NCBI GenBank assembly: GCA_028868535.1
Contig: JAGWUH010000035.1
Span: forward strand, 1 to 34,697
Reading direction: 5' to 3'
From: Sphingomonadales bacterium
GTDB taxonomy: Bacteria; Pseudomonadota; Alphaproteobacteria; Sphingomonadales; Sphingomonadaceae
Length of the DNA: 34,697 bases
Of this stretch, positions 1 to 7,824 are shown piece by piece. The first letter of the stretch is position 1; every line of letters begins with the position of its first letter. The position numbers were made by a program, and so were the translations under genes. Below the pieces are notes generated by a model that saw only the letters and a program-made list of their open reading frames with translations, did not search any database and had not been told where the DNA came from.

Positions 1-898
<898 letters not shown>

Positions 899-943
899 CC
901 GGCCCTCCCGTCGTCGGCAGAAGCAATGCCTGCCCTGCGCGGT

Positions 944-968
944 AACCGACGATCCGGTCAGCAGTTCC
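944..968 (-). promoter_or_regulatory. Candidate EcfG-type (general stress) promoter for the poly-HAMP gene
   Basis: On the minus strand GGAAC (968-964) is followed after exactly 16 nt by GGTT (947-944). The alphaproteobacterial general stress sigma factor EcfG recognises GGAAC-N16/17-cGTT. Predicted transcription start is near 937, about 40 nt before the GTG start at 898. The element matches the one at 14744-14768 in spacing and in the bases just after GGAAC (TGC-x-GAC). No experiment is available. Confidence 0.55.
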
Positions 969-1043
969 TTGTGAAAGTGAAAAATAACGCCGCAATTTGC
1001 AATATTTACGGCGTCTGTTGATTTACCTATTCAATTCCGCACA

Positions 1044-1061
1044 GATTGCATTCGTGCAATC
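1044..1061. repeat. Perfect 7-bp inverted repeat with TTCG loop
   Basis: GATTGCA (1044-1050), TTCG, TGCAATC (1055-1061). It lies in the AT-rich divergent region upstream of both flanking genes. It could be a regulator binding site or a small RNA hairpin. There is no U-tract next to it, so a terminator is unlikely. Confidence 0.45.
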
Positions 1062-1283
1062 GTTGTGAAAAACCGCCGCTTCATTCCATGCATTCCCAAG
1101 CGTGCTATCGATTGCTGCTTCTGCATTTGCCCCAAATCTTCAGATCGCACCGTGTAGCTGTTCTGCCGGCCTGCTCATCTTGTGGTTCATGAAGACCAAT
1201 CCATGGCACTTCCTTCGACAGCCGGGAACTGCAAACCGTCCCCCTCGATTGCGACAACGGTTCTTTCGACCGGAGGAGTGGCC

Positions 1284-1715
1284 ATGGCACTGGCAGATTT
1301 CATCCAGCAAGCTGCCGGCAGCGACGCGTTGGCGCAGATCGGCAAGCGCGTTGGGCTCGATACGTCGCAGTTGCGCAACGTCATCGACAGCGTTGCGCTG
1401 AAGCTTGGCACCGGCATGGCCGCGCAGGTGGCGGACGGCGGGCTGGGTTCGGTTCCGTCGCTCGACCAGGTGCCGCCCGGCAGCGACGCGGCGGCTGACC
1501 ACGGCAACTCCGTCCTCGGCTCGATCCTGGGATCCAAGAACGCCAGCCGCAGCCTCGCCACGGATGCCAGCGCCAGCACCGGCATTCACGCCGACAAGAT
1601 CAAGGCCGTGCTGCCACAACTTGCCTCCATCGCCGCCGTCGCCCTGGCCAGCCACGAGATTTCCCACACGCCGGGCGGGCTCGGCGGCGTGCTGGCCAAG
1701 TTCGGCTTGAGCTGA
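1284..1715 (+). CDS. DUF937 family protein
   Basis: 143 residues from the ATG at 1284, chosen because GGAGGAG sits 6-12 nt upstream; the frame stays open further upstream but without a ribosome site. The C-terminal half carries the family pattern: GNSVLGSILG, an ASRSLATDASASTGI stretch, then the hydrophobic helix KAVLPQLASIAAVAL. No signal peptide or clear membrane span is seen. The molecular role of DUF937 is unknown; the family is common in alphaproteobacteria. The next gene starts 34 nt downstream with its own good ribosome site, so the two are probably co-transcribed. A weak GGAAC-type promoter may lie at 1225. Confidence 0.8.
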   Translation: MALADFIQQAAGSDALAQIGKRVGLDTSQLRNVIDSVALKLGTGMAAQVADGGLGSVPSLDQVPPGSDAAADHGNSVLGSILGSKNASRSLATDASASTGIHADKIKAVLPQLASIAAVALASHEISHTPGGLGGVLAKFGLS

Positions 1716-1749
1716 TCGCAAGCATTTTGTCCGTCTTGCGGAGGAAAGA

Positions 1750-2172
1750 ATGAGCATCTTCGGCAACATTCTCGACAAGATTTTCCATCATGCCGGCCAC
1801 CGGGCACCTGCTGCTGCTCCGTCGCAGCCGGCACCGTCCCGGCCTGCCGCGCCAAGCCAGCCCGCTTCCCCGTCCCCCGCCCAAGCGGCCGCCCCGGACG
1901 CCGCCGCCGCGCAGCCGGTCGACGTCGAAGCTGTTCTGACGCAGATGTCCATCGCCAAGGGCGGGCAGAGCAATTGGCGGACGTCGATCGTCGACCTGTT
2001 GAAGCTGCTCGACCTCGATTCGGGTCTCGAAGCGCGCAAGCAGCTGGCGAATGAACTGCAACTCCACGTCGCCGCCGATGGCAGCGCGGCCGAGAACCTG
2101 GCGCTACACAAGGCGGTCATGCAGAGGCTCGCCGAAAACGGCGGCAAGGTGCCGGCGGACCTCCGCGACTGA
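1750..2172 (+). CDS. DUF3597 family protein
   Basis: 140 residues starting MSIFGNILDKIF, the characteristic N-terminus of DUF3597. An Ala/Pro-rich linker follows (about residues 18-55), then a helical C-terminal domain with VDVEAVLTQM and the NWRTSIVDLLKLLDLDSGL pattern. GGAGG lies 6 nt before the ATG. It is small and soluble, with no signal peptide. The function is unknown; the C-terminal part resembles LysM-associated/DUF3597 domains of stress proteins in other bacteria. It lies 34 nt after the DUF937 gene and ends 26 nt before the convergent CLC gene. Confidence 0.85.
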   Translation: MSIFGNILDKIFHHAGHRAPAAAPSQPAPSRPAAPSQPASPSPAQAAAPDAAAAQPVDVEAVLTQMSIAKGGQSNWRTSIVDLLKLLDLDSGLEARKQLANELQLHVAADGSAAENLALHKAVMQRLAENGGKVPADLRD

Positions 2173-2198
2173 GGAAGGCACCGTCGTCCCCGCCACCA

Positions 2199-3962
2199 TC
2201 AGGCGGCGTTGCGGCTGCGTTCCCGTTCCGCCCGGTTTCCATCGGCGCGGACCTTGAGCAAGTCGTGCCGCGAAAGAATGCCGACGACGCGGTGGGTTCC
2301 GGGTTCGACGATCGGAATGCGCCCGGTTCCGCTTTCCACCATCAGGTCGGCCACGTCGCCGATCGGCGTATGCGGCCAGGCGAACGGGAGCGATGCGTCC
2401 GAGAGCACCTCTTCGAGAAGCAGCTCGGGGTCTTCACCTTCCACCTGCCATCGCAGGGCATCGGAACGCGAGACCAGTCCGAGGAGCTTGCGGTCGGCTG
2501 CCACGACCGGATAGCTGCGATGTCGCGCGTCGCCGGAGAAGAATGCCAGCGCGTCGCCCACCGTCATGCCGCCTGACAGGGTATCGGGGGCGACGGACAT
2601 GATCTGCCCGGCCTGGACGAACGAGAACGGATCGAGCGCGTATTCCTGGACGATGTGCCGCCCGCGGCGCGCAATCTTCTCGGTCAGGATCGAGCGCCGC
2701 ATCAGCAGCACGCTGACGGCAAAGGCGGCGGCCGACGCCGCCACCGTGGCGGGCAGCGCATCGAACCGGCCGGTCAGTTCGACGGCGAACAGCGCGCCGG
2801 CGAGGGGAGCGCGCATCGCGCCGCTCATGATCGCCGCCATCCCCAGCATCACCCAGAACCCGCTCGGCCCGGGCAGTAGCGGCGCGGCGAGGAAGCCGAG
2901 CGCCCCGCCCAGGATCAGCAACGGTGCAAGCACGCCGCCCGACGTTCCCGAGCCGAGCGCGACCAGCCACACCGCCGCCTTGAGCACCAGCAAGGAGGCG
3001 ACCGCGCGGGCCTGCGAAGTCCCGTCCAGCAGGGCCTGGATGTTGGAATAGCCCGCCCCCAGCACGCGCCCGTCGGCCAGCCCGCCGCATGCCACGACGA
3101 CGGCCCCGAGCGCCGGCCACCACATCCAGTGTACCGGAAGGCGGTGAAACAGGTCCTCCACCCGGTAGAGCAGTGCCGACAGCAGCGTCGCCTGGAGCCC
3201 GACGAGCCCGCCGAGGGCAATCGCTCCGAGCGCGGTCGCGGCCCCGTAGGCAGGAACCTGGAACCGCGCTGCGAACATCGGCGCCGGACCCAGCAGATAA
3301 GGTCGCCAGACCAGCGCGACGACGGCGGCGAGCACCACCGGCACGAAACTGCGCGGCTTCCATTCGAACAGCAGCACCTCCACGGCCAGCAGGATGGCGG
3401 CCAGTGGCGTGCCGAAGATCCCCGTCATCCCCGCGACCGCGCCGGCCACCAGCAGGGTCTTGCGCTCCGCCGCGCTGAGACGCGCGCGCTGCGCCAGCAG
3501 CGAACCGATCGCGCCGCCGGTCATGATCACCGGTCCTTCCGCGCCGAACGGGCCGCCACTGCCGATCGAGATGGCGGACGAGATCGGCTTGAGAATGGCG
3601 ACCTTGAGCGACAGCCGGCTTTCGCCGTAGAGAATGGCCTCGATCGCTTCGGGAATGCCGTGGCCCTTGATCTTGTCCGAGCCGAACCTCGCCATCAGCC
3701 CGATCATCAGTGCGCCCGCCACCGGGACGCAGAGCAGCGCCCAGGGTGCCTGGTGCGTGCCGATCTCGACAGCGTCGAACGACAGGCGACCGCGCCAGAA
3801 CAGGTTGGTGGCCATGGCGATGAGTCGCGTCAGCAGCCACGCACCGAACGCCCCGCCGGTCCCGATCACCAGCGCCGCGGCTGCAAGTCCGAGCATCCGC
3901 AGGTCGGCCGAATGATCGCGCAGGTGTTCGGGATCGGCAGTGTGCGTCGAGGAAGAAAACAT
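2199..3962 (-). CDS. CLC-type chloride transporter/channel with C-terminal CBS pair
   Basis: 587 residues. The membrane domain (about 20-425) has the CLC signatures GHGIPE (100-105), GSGGPFGAEGP (134-144, external gating Glu E142) and FGTPLAAILLAVEV (183-196). Two CBS domains follow (about 445-505 and 520-575), including RIPIVEPGTHRVVGILSRHD; such pairs bind adenine nucleotides in other CLCs. The position equivalent to the internal proton-path Glu203 of E. coli ClcA is Val196, and the serine of GSGIP is His101. So H+/Cl- exchange cannot be assumed and a channel or weakly coupled mode is possible. It is divergent from a MarR gene over a 17-bp palindrome. The start at 3962 is the first ATG of the frame, with an AGGA 11 nt upstream. 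Confidence 0.95.
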   Translation of the reverse strand: MFSSSTHTADPEHLRDHSADLRMLGLAAAALVIGTGGAFGAWLLTRLIAMATNLFWRGRLSFDAVEIGTHQAPWALLCVPVAGALMIGLMARFGSDKIKGHGIPEAIEAILYGESRLSLKVAILKPISSAISIGSGGPFGAEGPVIMTGGAIGSLLAQRARLSAAERKTLLVAGAVAGMTGIFGTPLAAILLAVEVLLFEWKPRSFVPVVLAAVVALVWRPYLLGPAPMFAARFQVPAYGAATALGAIALGGLVGLQATLLSALLYRVEDLFHRLPVHWMWWPALGAVVVACGGLADGRVLGAGYSNIQALLDGTSQARAVASLLVLKAAVWLVALGSGTSGGVLAPLLILGGALGFLAAPLLPGPSGFWVMLGMAAIMSGAMRAPLAGALFAVELTGRFDALPATVAASAAAFAVSVLLMRRSILTEKIARRGRHIVQEYALDPFSFVQAGQIMSVAPDTLSGGMTVGDALAFFSGDARHRSYPVVAADRKLLGLVSRSDALRWQVEGEDPELLLEEVLSDASLPFAWPHTPIGDVADLMVESGTGRIPIVEPGTHRVVGILSRHDLLKVRADGNRAERERSRNAA

Positions 3963-3994
3963 GCCAAGGGTCCTGTTGCTGGAGCACCGCGAAT

Positions 3995-4011
3995 ATATCG
4001 TAGTACGATAT
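3995..4011. promoter_or_regulatory. Putative MarR operator: perfect 17-bp palindrome between CLC and MarR genes
   Basis: ATATCGTA-G-TACGATAT, perfect 8-bp arms around one base. It sits in the 71-nt gap between the divergent CLC (start 3962) and MarR (start 4034) genes, where one dimer could control both. The half-motif GTACGAT recurs at 4025-4031, 22 bp or about two helical turns away. MarR proteins usually bind 16-20-bp palindromes in such gaps. The assignment rests on position and symmetry. Confidence 0.6.
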
Positions 4012-4033
4012 TCTGCAACCCGGAGTACGATGC

Positions 4034-4450
4034 ATGGGCAGCACCCCCGAACTCGATGACCGCGACTACGTGATGCTGGCCGATTTCCGCTACGAATTGC
4101 GGCGCTTCCTCGCGTTCAGCGAGCGCGAGGCGGGCGCCTGCGGCCTGACCCCGCAACAGCACCAGGCGCTGCTGGCCATACGCGGCGCGCCGGCAGGTTC
4201 GGTGACGATCGGCTATCTCGCCCAGCGCCTGCTGCTGAAGCCACACAGTGCCTCCGGCCTCGTCGACCGGCTGGAGGTTCTGGGCCTGTTGCAACGCGCG
4301 CCCGCCGCGGAAGATCGTCGCCAGGCGATCCTGCGGCTGACGCCGCGCGCCGATGAATTGCTGGCTCGCCTGTCCTGCGTCCATCGCACCGAACTGGCGC
4401 GGATGCGGCCGGTCCTGGCTCCCCTGCTCGAGGCGCTTGCCGCGACGTGA
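4034..4450 (+). CDS. MarR family winged-helix transcriptional regulator
   Basis: 138 residues. The DNA-binding wing region reads SVTIGYLAQRLLLKPHSASGLVDRLEVLGLLQR (about 56-88) followed by AEDRRQAILRLTP, the MarR wing. N- and C-terminal helices form the usual dimer domain. GGAG lies 8 nt before the ATG. It is divergently transcribed from the CLC gene across the palindrome at 3995-4011, so autoregulation plus control of CLC is the simplest model. A related site lies upstream of the DUF1993 gene at 5093. The ligand is unknown. No cysteine-rich sensor motif is obvious beyond one N-terminal Cys. Confidence 0.92.
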   Translation: MGSTPELDDRDYVMLADFRYELRRFLAFSEREAGACGLTPQQHQALLAIRGAPAGSVTIGYLAQRLLLKPHSASGLVDRLEVLGLLQRAPAAEDRRQAILRLTPRADELLARLSCVHRTELARMRPVLAPLLEALAAT

Positions 4451-4478
4451 GGCCCGATCGGCGCCCGCGACGCCGGGC

Positions 4479-5042
4479 TCATGAACCTGGCATCGTGCCG
4501 GGACGCAGGAAGGCAAACATGTGCGCGACGTAATCCGCCTTGCCGAGGCCGACGCCGCTGGCCCGCAGGACCGCGTAGGCGGCCATCACGTGAAAGTAGA
4601 ATTGCGGCAAGGCCCAGTCGCGCACGTACTGTTCGGCCGAAAGGTCGAACACCATGCCCGAGGGGAGGGCATGCGCGATCGGGGTCTGGGAAGGGACGTC
4701 GGGGGCATCGGCGGCAATCGCCTCTACCTGCGCGAGCGTTTCCGCGATCCGCGCGCGCGCGTCGGCCATGGAGCCGGGATGGCTCCCGGCATCGCGGCCT
4801 TCCTCCAGCAAGGCGTCGACGTCGGCAGGGAAGGGACGTCCCGATAGCCTGCACACGCCTTCAAGGGCCTGGACGCAGGCAAAACGGACCTGGGTGGCCA
4901 GCGGGAACATGTCGGGGGCCAGCCGCCTCGCAAGCAGCGCCGCGGCGTCGTCGGGGGATTGCGTCTCGGCCTTGTCCAGCCAGGCGGACAGCGCCTTCAG
5001 CATCTGCAGGTAAGTCGGAACCAGGGTGTCCAGCAGTGTCAT
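4479..5042 (-). CDS. DUF1993 family protein
   Basis: 187 residues, helical and soluble. The family pattern includes LQMLKALSAWLDKAE near the N-terminus, LAPDMFPLATQVRFACVQAL (about 42-61), LDAxLEEG-like DALLEEGRDAG, and the C-terminal LPQFYFHVMAAYAVLRASGVGLGKADY. DUF1993 proteins are DinB-like four-helix bundles, often regulator- or stress-linked; no reaction is established. It is convergent with the MarR gene (28 nt gap). The divergent 227-nt region upstream contains a perfect 14-bp palindrome sharing GTACGAT with the CLC/MarR operator. Confidence 0.85.
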   Translation of the reverse strand: MTLLDTLVPTYLQMLKALSAWLDKAETQSPDDAAALLARRLAPDMFPLATQVRFACVQALEGVCRLSGRPFPADVDALLEEGRDAGSHPGSMADARARIAETLAQVEAIAADAPDVPSQTPIAHALPSGMVFDLSAEQYVRDWALPQFYFHVMAAYAVLRASGVGLGKADYVAHMFAFLRPGTMPGS

Positions 5043-5269
5043 GGCGAAATCCTTCCGCGCGTTGGCTCGGTCGGCGGTTCCAGCGCCGCAAGGGTACGAT
5101 CGTACCGAATGAAGGCAGAAGCGAAGAAAGCGCCGGCCGCCGCCCTATCACGATCGGGGCGCATCGCCATCCCTGCAGCGCGCGCCGGGCAGCGGGAACT
5201 GGCCCGACGCCCCGGGCATTGGAAGGCAGCAGGCGACGTTCCGCCTGCTTGTCAGCCGGAGCCAACGAG
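5043..5269. promoter_or_regulatory. Divergent intergenic region with 14-bp palindrome (5093-5106)
   Basis: GGTACGATCGTACC at 5093-5106 is a perfect palindrome 51 nt upstream of the DUF1993 start. It contains GTACGAT, also found twice in the CLC/MarR gap about 1.1 kb away, so the nearby MarR protein may act here too. The rest of the gap holds no gene I can support. Confidence 0.4.
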
Positions 5270-5728
5270 ATGGATGCAGACCTTCGCGAGACTTTCTGGC
5301 ACGCGGTCGAGGACAGCCCCTTCCTGATGGTCGGGCTGGCCGGCCAACCCCCGCAACCCATGACCGCGATGCTGGACCGGGACGCGCATCATGCCATCTG
5401 GTTCTTCACCAGCCGCTCGGGCGCGCTGGCGCCGGGCGGGCCGGCGCAATTGTCCTTCGCTTCGCGCGACCACAAGCTGTTCGCGGCGCTGTCGGGCACG
5501 CTTTCCCCCGAGAACGACCGGGCGACATTCGAGAAGCACTGGTCTAACCAGGTCGAATCGTGGTTCCCGGGCGGCAGGGCCGATCCCGACTTGCTGTTCC
5601 TGCGCTGCGACATCACGGCATCGGAAGTCTGGAAGGTGGACATGACTGTCGCCGGCATGTTTCACCTGATGACCGGCCGTCCGGTGGAAGCGGGCGAAGT
5701 CGGGGACCATGCCGTTGGCCGGGTTTGA
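5270..5728 (+). CDS. Pyridoxamine 5'-phosphate oxidase-like FMN-binding split-barrel protein (general stress protein 26 type)
   Basis: 152 residues from the ATG at 5270 (GGAG about 9 nt upstream); the frame is open far upstream but without family sequence. Family features are FWHAVEDSPFLMVGL, the IWFFTSRSGAL strand-turn, AQLSFASRDHKLFAALSGTLS and a late W-region (KHWSNQVESWFPGG, LLFLRCDITASEVWKVDM). Relatives such as B. subtilis YdaG and Xanthomonas general stress proteins bind FMN or FAD and are stress-induced; they are not vitamin B6 enzymes. The Nramp-like gene follows after 36 nt and is probably co-transcribed. Confidence 0.85.
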   Translation: MDADLRETFWHAVEDSPFLMVGLAGQPPQPMTAMLDRDAHHAIWFFTSRSGALAPGGPAQLSFASRDHKLFAALSGTLSPENDRATFEKHWSNQVESWFPGGRADPDLLFLRCDITASEVWKVDMTVAGMFHLMTGRPVEAGEVGDHAVGRV

Positions 5729-5764
5729 GAGCATGGCCGCGCCCGGCGCGCGGCCCGCCGGGCG

Positions 5765-7027
5765 ATGAAGCTGCGGCATCGCTTCCGTTCGATCGCGCTG
5801 GCAGAGCAGTTGGGGCCGGGGCTGGTAACCGGCGCCGCGGACGACGATCCCAGCGGCATCGCCACCTATTCGCAGGCGGGCGCCCGGTTCGGCTTCACCC
5901 TGCTGTGGACGATGGCGCTGACATTCCCGCTGATGGTGGCGATCCAGCTCGTCAGTGCCCACATCGGTCGCGTAACGGGCCATGGTCTGGCAAGGAACCT
6001 GCGCGCGGTATTCCCGATGTCGCTCGTCACCGTGCTTGTCGGCATCCTGTTCGTTTCCAACACGATCAACATCGGCGCCGATCTCGCGGCGATGGGCCAG
6101 GCCGGCACGCTGCTGACCGGATGGAGCGCCCATGCCTTCACGATCGCCTTCGCCGTGATTTCGCTGCTGCTGCAGATGTTCCTGTCCTACCGCCGTTACG
6201 CCAGCATCCTGAAATGGTTGACGCTAGTGCTGCTCACGTACGTCGCGGTCCTGTTCGTGATCAAGCTGGATGTGCGCGCGATGTTGATGGGTCTCGCCGT
6301 GCCGCGCGTGCCCGGCAAGGACGCGGTCACGACCATCGTCGCGGTGTTCGGCACCACCATCAGCCCCTACCTGTTCTTCTGGCAAAGCGCGCAGGAGGTG
6401 GAGGAGATCGACCAGGACAAGGCGGCCGAGCCGCTGCGCAAGGCGCCATGGCAGGCCCGCCGCGAATTTCGCCGGATGCGGCTCGACACGATCGTCGGGA
6501 TGGCCGCCTCGAACCTTGTCGCGCTGGCGATCATTATCGCGACCGCCGCGACGCTCCACGCCTCCGGCCATGCCGACATCCAGACCGCGGCCGACGCCGC
6601 AAAGGCGCTTGAACCGGTCGCCGGCAAGTTCGGGCTCCTGATGTTCAGCCTCGGCATCATCGGCACGGGCCTGATGGCGATACCGGTTCTCGCCGGTTCC
6701 GCGGCCTACGCGATCGGCGAAAGCCGCGGCTGGGAATGCGGGCTCGAGCACAAGCCGTGGGAAGCGGCCGGCTTCTACACCGTGATCGGCCTGGCGACGC
6801 TGCTTGGCATCGGCATCATCTGGTCGCCGCTCGACCCGATCAAGGCGCTGTTCTGGAGCTCGGTGATCAACGGGTTCGCGGCGGTGCCGATCATGGCGGC
6901 GATGATGGTGGTCGCCTCGCGCCACTCGGAGATGGGCAGGTTCACCGCCGTTCCCGCCCTGATCTGGCTGGGCTGGATCGCGACGGCGATCATGGCCGCC
7001 GCCGCGCTTGCCTCGCTGATCGTCTGA
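5765..7027 (+). CDS. Nramp (SLC11)-family divalent metal transporter, divergent metal site
   Basis: 420 residues, about 11 membrane helices. The TM1 unwound motif, DPGN in MntH-type proteins, is DPSG here (28-31) within AADDDPSGIATYSQAG. The TM6 motif, MPH-like in MntH, is GTTISPYLFFWQ (196-207). So the aspartate is kept but the Asn and the transition-metal-selecting Met are not. Such changes mark Nramp-related clades with different ion preference, including Mg2+ transporters; which ion this one carries cannot be read from sequence. The ATG at 5765 has only a weak ribosome site, so coupling to the upstream gene (36 nt) is plausible. Confidence 0.88.
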   Translation: MKLRHRFRSIALAEQLGPGLVTGAADDDPSGIATYSQAGARFGFTLLWTMALTFPLMVAIQLVSAHIGRVTGHGLARNLRAVFPMSLVTVLVGILFVSNTINIGADLAAMGQAGTLLTGWSAHAFTIAFAVISLLLQMFLSYRRYASILKWLTLVLLTYVAVLFVIKLDVRAMLMGLAVPRVPGKDAVTTIVAVFGTTISPYLFFWQSAQEVEEIDQDKAAEPLRKAPWQARREFRRMRLDTIVGMAASNLVALAIIIATAATLHASGHADIQTAADAAKALEPVAGKFGLLMFSLGIIGTGLMAIPVLAGSAAYAIGESRGWECGLEHKPWEAAGFYTVIGLATLLGIGIIWSPLDPIKALFWSSVINGFAAVPIMAAMMVVASRHSEMGRFTAVPALIWLGWIATAIMAAAALASLIV

Positions 7028-7037
7028 AACGTCGCGA

Positions 7038-7056
7038 TGCCGCCCTTTCGGCGGCA
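7038..7056 (+). terminator. Short GC hairpin after the Nramp-like gene
   Basis: TGCCGCC (7038-7044), loop CTTTC, GGCGGCA (7050-7056), starting 11 nt after the Nramp stop codon. A perfect 7-bp stem with no U-tract. It may end or attenuate transcription before the YflT-like gene. Confidence 0.4.
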
Positions 7057-7205
7057 AACGGGCCGGTGCGGGCGCTGGGCACGACCAGCCGCGCGAAGCC
7101 TCGCGGCACAACCCCACCCCGGCAGTTCTGGGAGAGCGCGCGCGCCGGAGAACGCGCGACCATTCCGATGGAATGTCCCTGTGCCGGATTTCAGGAGAAC
7201 CACGA

Positions 7206-7787
7206 ATGACCAAGACCCTCACCGCGCTGTTCGATCGCTACGAGGACGCCGAGGCTGCGGTCAGCCGCCTCGAACGGGCGGGTGTCCCGCAGGACGACAT
7301 CAGCATCGTCGCCCACAACGGAGACGGCCGCCACAAGACCCTCGATGGCGCCGCGGCCTCGCCGGCCGCCGCCGACGCGGAGAGCGGCGCCGAGATCGGT
7401 GCGGCGGTCGGCGGCATCGGCGGTTTGCTGGCCGGGCTAGGCCTGCTGGTCATCCCCGGGCTCGGACCGGTTGCGGCGGCAGGCTGGCTGGGCTCCACGA
7501 TCCTCGGCGCCCTTGGCGGCGCGGTTGTCGGCGGCGCCGCGGGCGGGCTTGTCGGCGCGCTGACCGATGCCGGCGTGCCCGAAGCCGATGCCAACGTCTA
7601 CGCCGAAGGCGTCCGTCGGGGCGGCTCGCTGGTCAGCGCCCGCGTCGAGGACCGGCTGGAGGACACCGCACGCGCCATCCTCGACGGTGATACCAGCGTC
7701 GACCTGGCGGAACGCGGGTCGATGTACCGAAGCGAAGGCTGGACGCGCTTCGATCCCGAAGCGCCGGACTACAACCGGGCCATGTGA
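7206..7787 (+). CDS. YflT-like (general stress protein 17M) glycine-zipper protein
   Basis: 193 residues from the ATG at 7206, preceded by AGGAG; an earlier in-frame start at 7173 lacks a ribosome site. The N-terminus MTKTLTALFDRYEDAEAAVSRLE with GVPQDDISIVAHN matches the general stress protein 17M/YflT fold. The middle (about 60-120) is a long glycine-zipper hydrophobic stretch rich in GG and GA pairs, able to insert into or associate with a membrane. The C-terminus repeats the AEGVRRGGSLVSARVEDRLEDTARAIL pattern of related alphaproteobacterial stress proteins. The function is unknown. It sits 178 nt after the Nramp-like gene and converges on the CDF gene over a strong hairpin. Confidence 0.75.
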   Translation: MTKTLTALFDRYEDAEAAVSRLERAGVPQDDISIVAHNGDGRHKTLDGAAASPAAADAESGAEIGAAVGGIGGLLAGLGLLVIPGLGPVAAAGWLGSTILGALGGAVVGGAAGGLVGALTDAGVPEADANVYAEGVRRGGSLVSARVEDRLEDTARAILDGDTSVDLAERGSMYRSEGWTRFDPEAPDYNRAM

Positions 7788-7797
7788 CCGCGACGGG

Positions 7798-7824
7798 CCG
7801 GGAGGGGCACGCGTCCCCTCCCGG
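7798..7824. terminator. Bidirectional GC-rich hairpin between convergent genes
   Basis: CCGGGAGGGG (7798-7807), loop CACGCGT, CCCCTCCCGG (7815-7824): perfect 10-bp stem. It lies 10 nt after the YflT-like stop and abuts the CDF stop at 7825. No U-tract on either strand. Confidence 0.6.

Larger units (their letters stand above)
899..1283. other. Intergenic region between poly-HAMP gene and DUF937 gene
   Basis: 385 nt without a supported gene. It is AT-richer than its surroundings from about 970 to 1070. It holds the GGAAC promoter at 944-968, an imperfect 6-bp stem (987-992 with 1009-1014) and a perfect 7-bp inverted repeat around TTCG at 1044-1061. A GGAAC at 1225-1229 is followed 16 nt later by CGAT, a weak match to the same promoter class facing the DUF937 gene. 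Short open frames here lack ribosome sites and look spurious. Confidence 0.6.

Noticed and set aside
1225..1250. GGAAC followed after 16 nt by CGAT upstream of DUF937 as an EcfG promoter
   Set aside because: The -10 lacks GTT; kept only as a weak remark because GGAAC alone is common.
5109..5327. Short ORF starting right after the 14-bp palindrome
   Set aside because: No ribosome site, Arg/Ala-rich translation and overlap with the FMN split-barrel gene in another frame.
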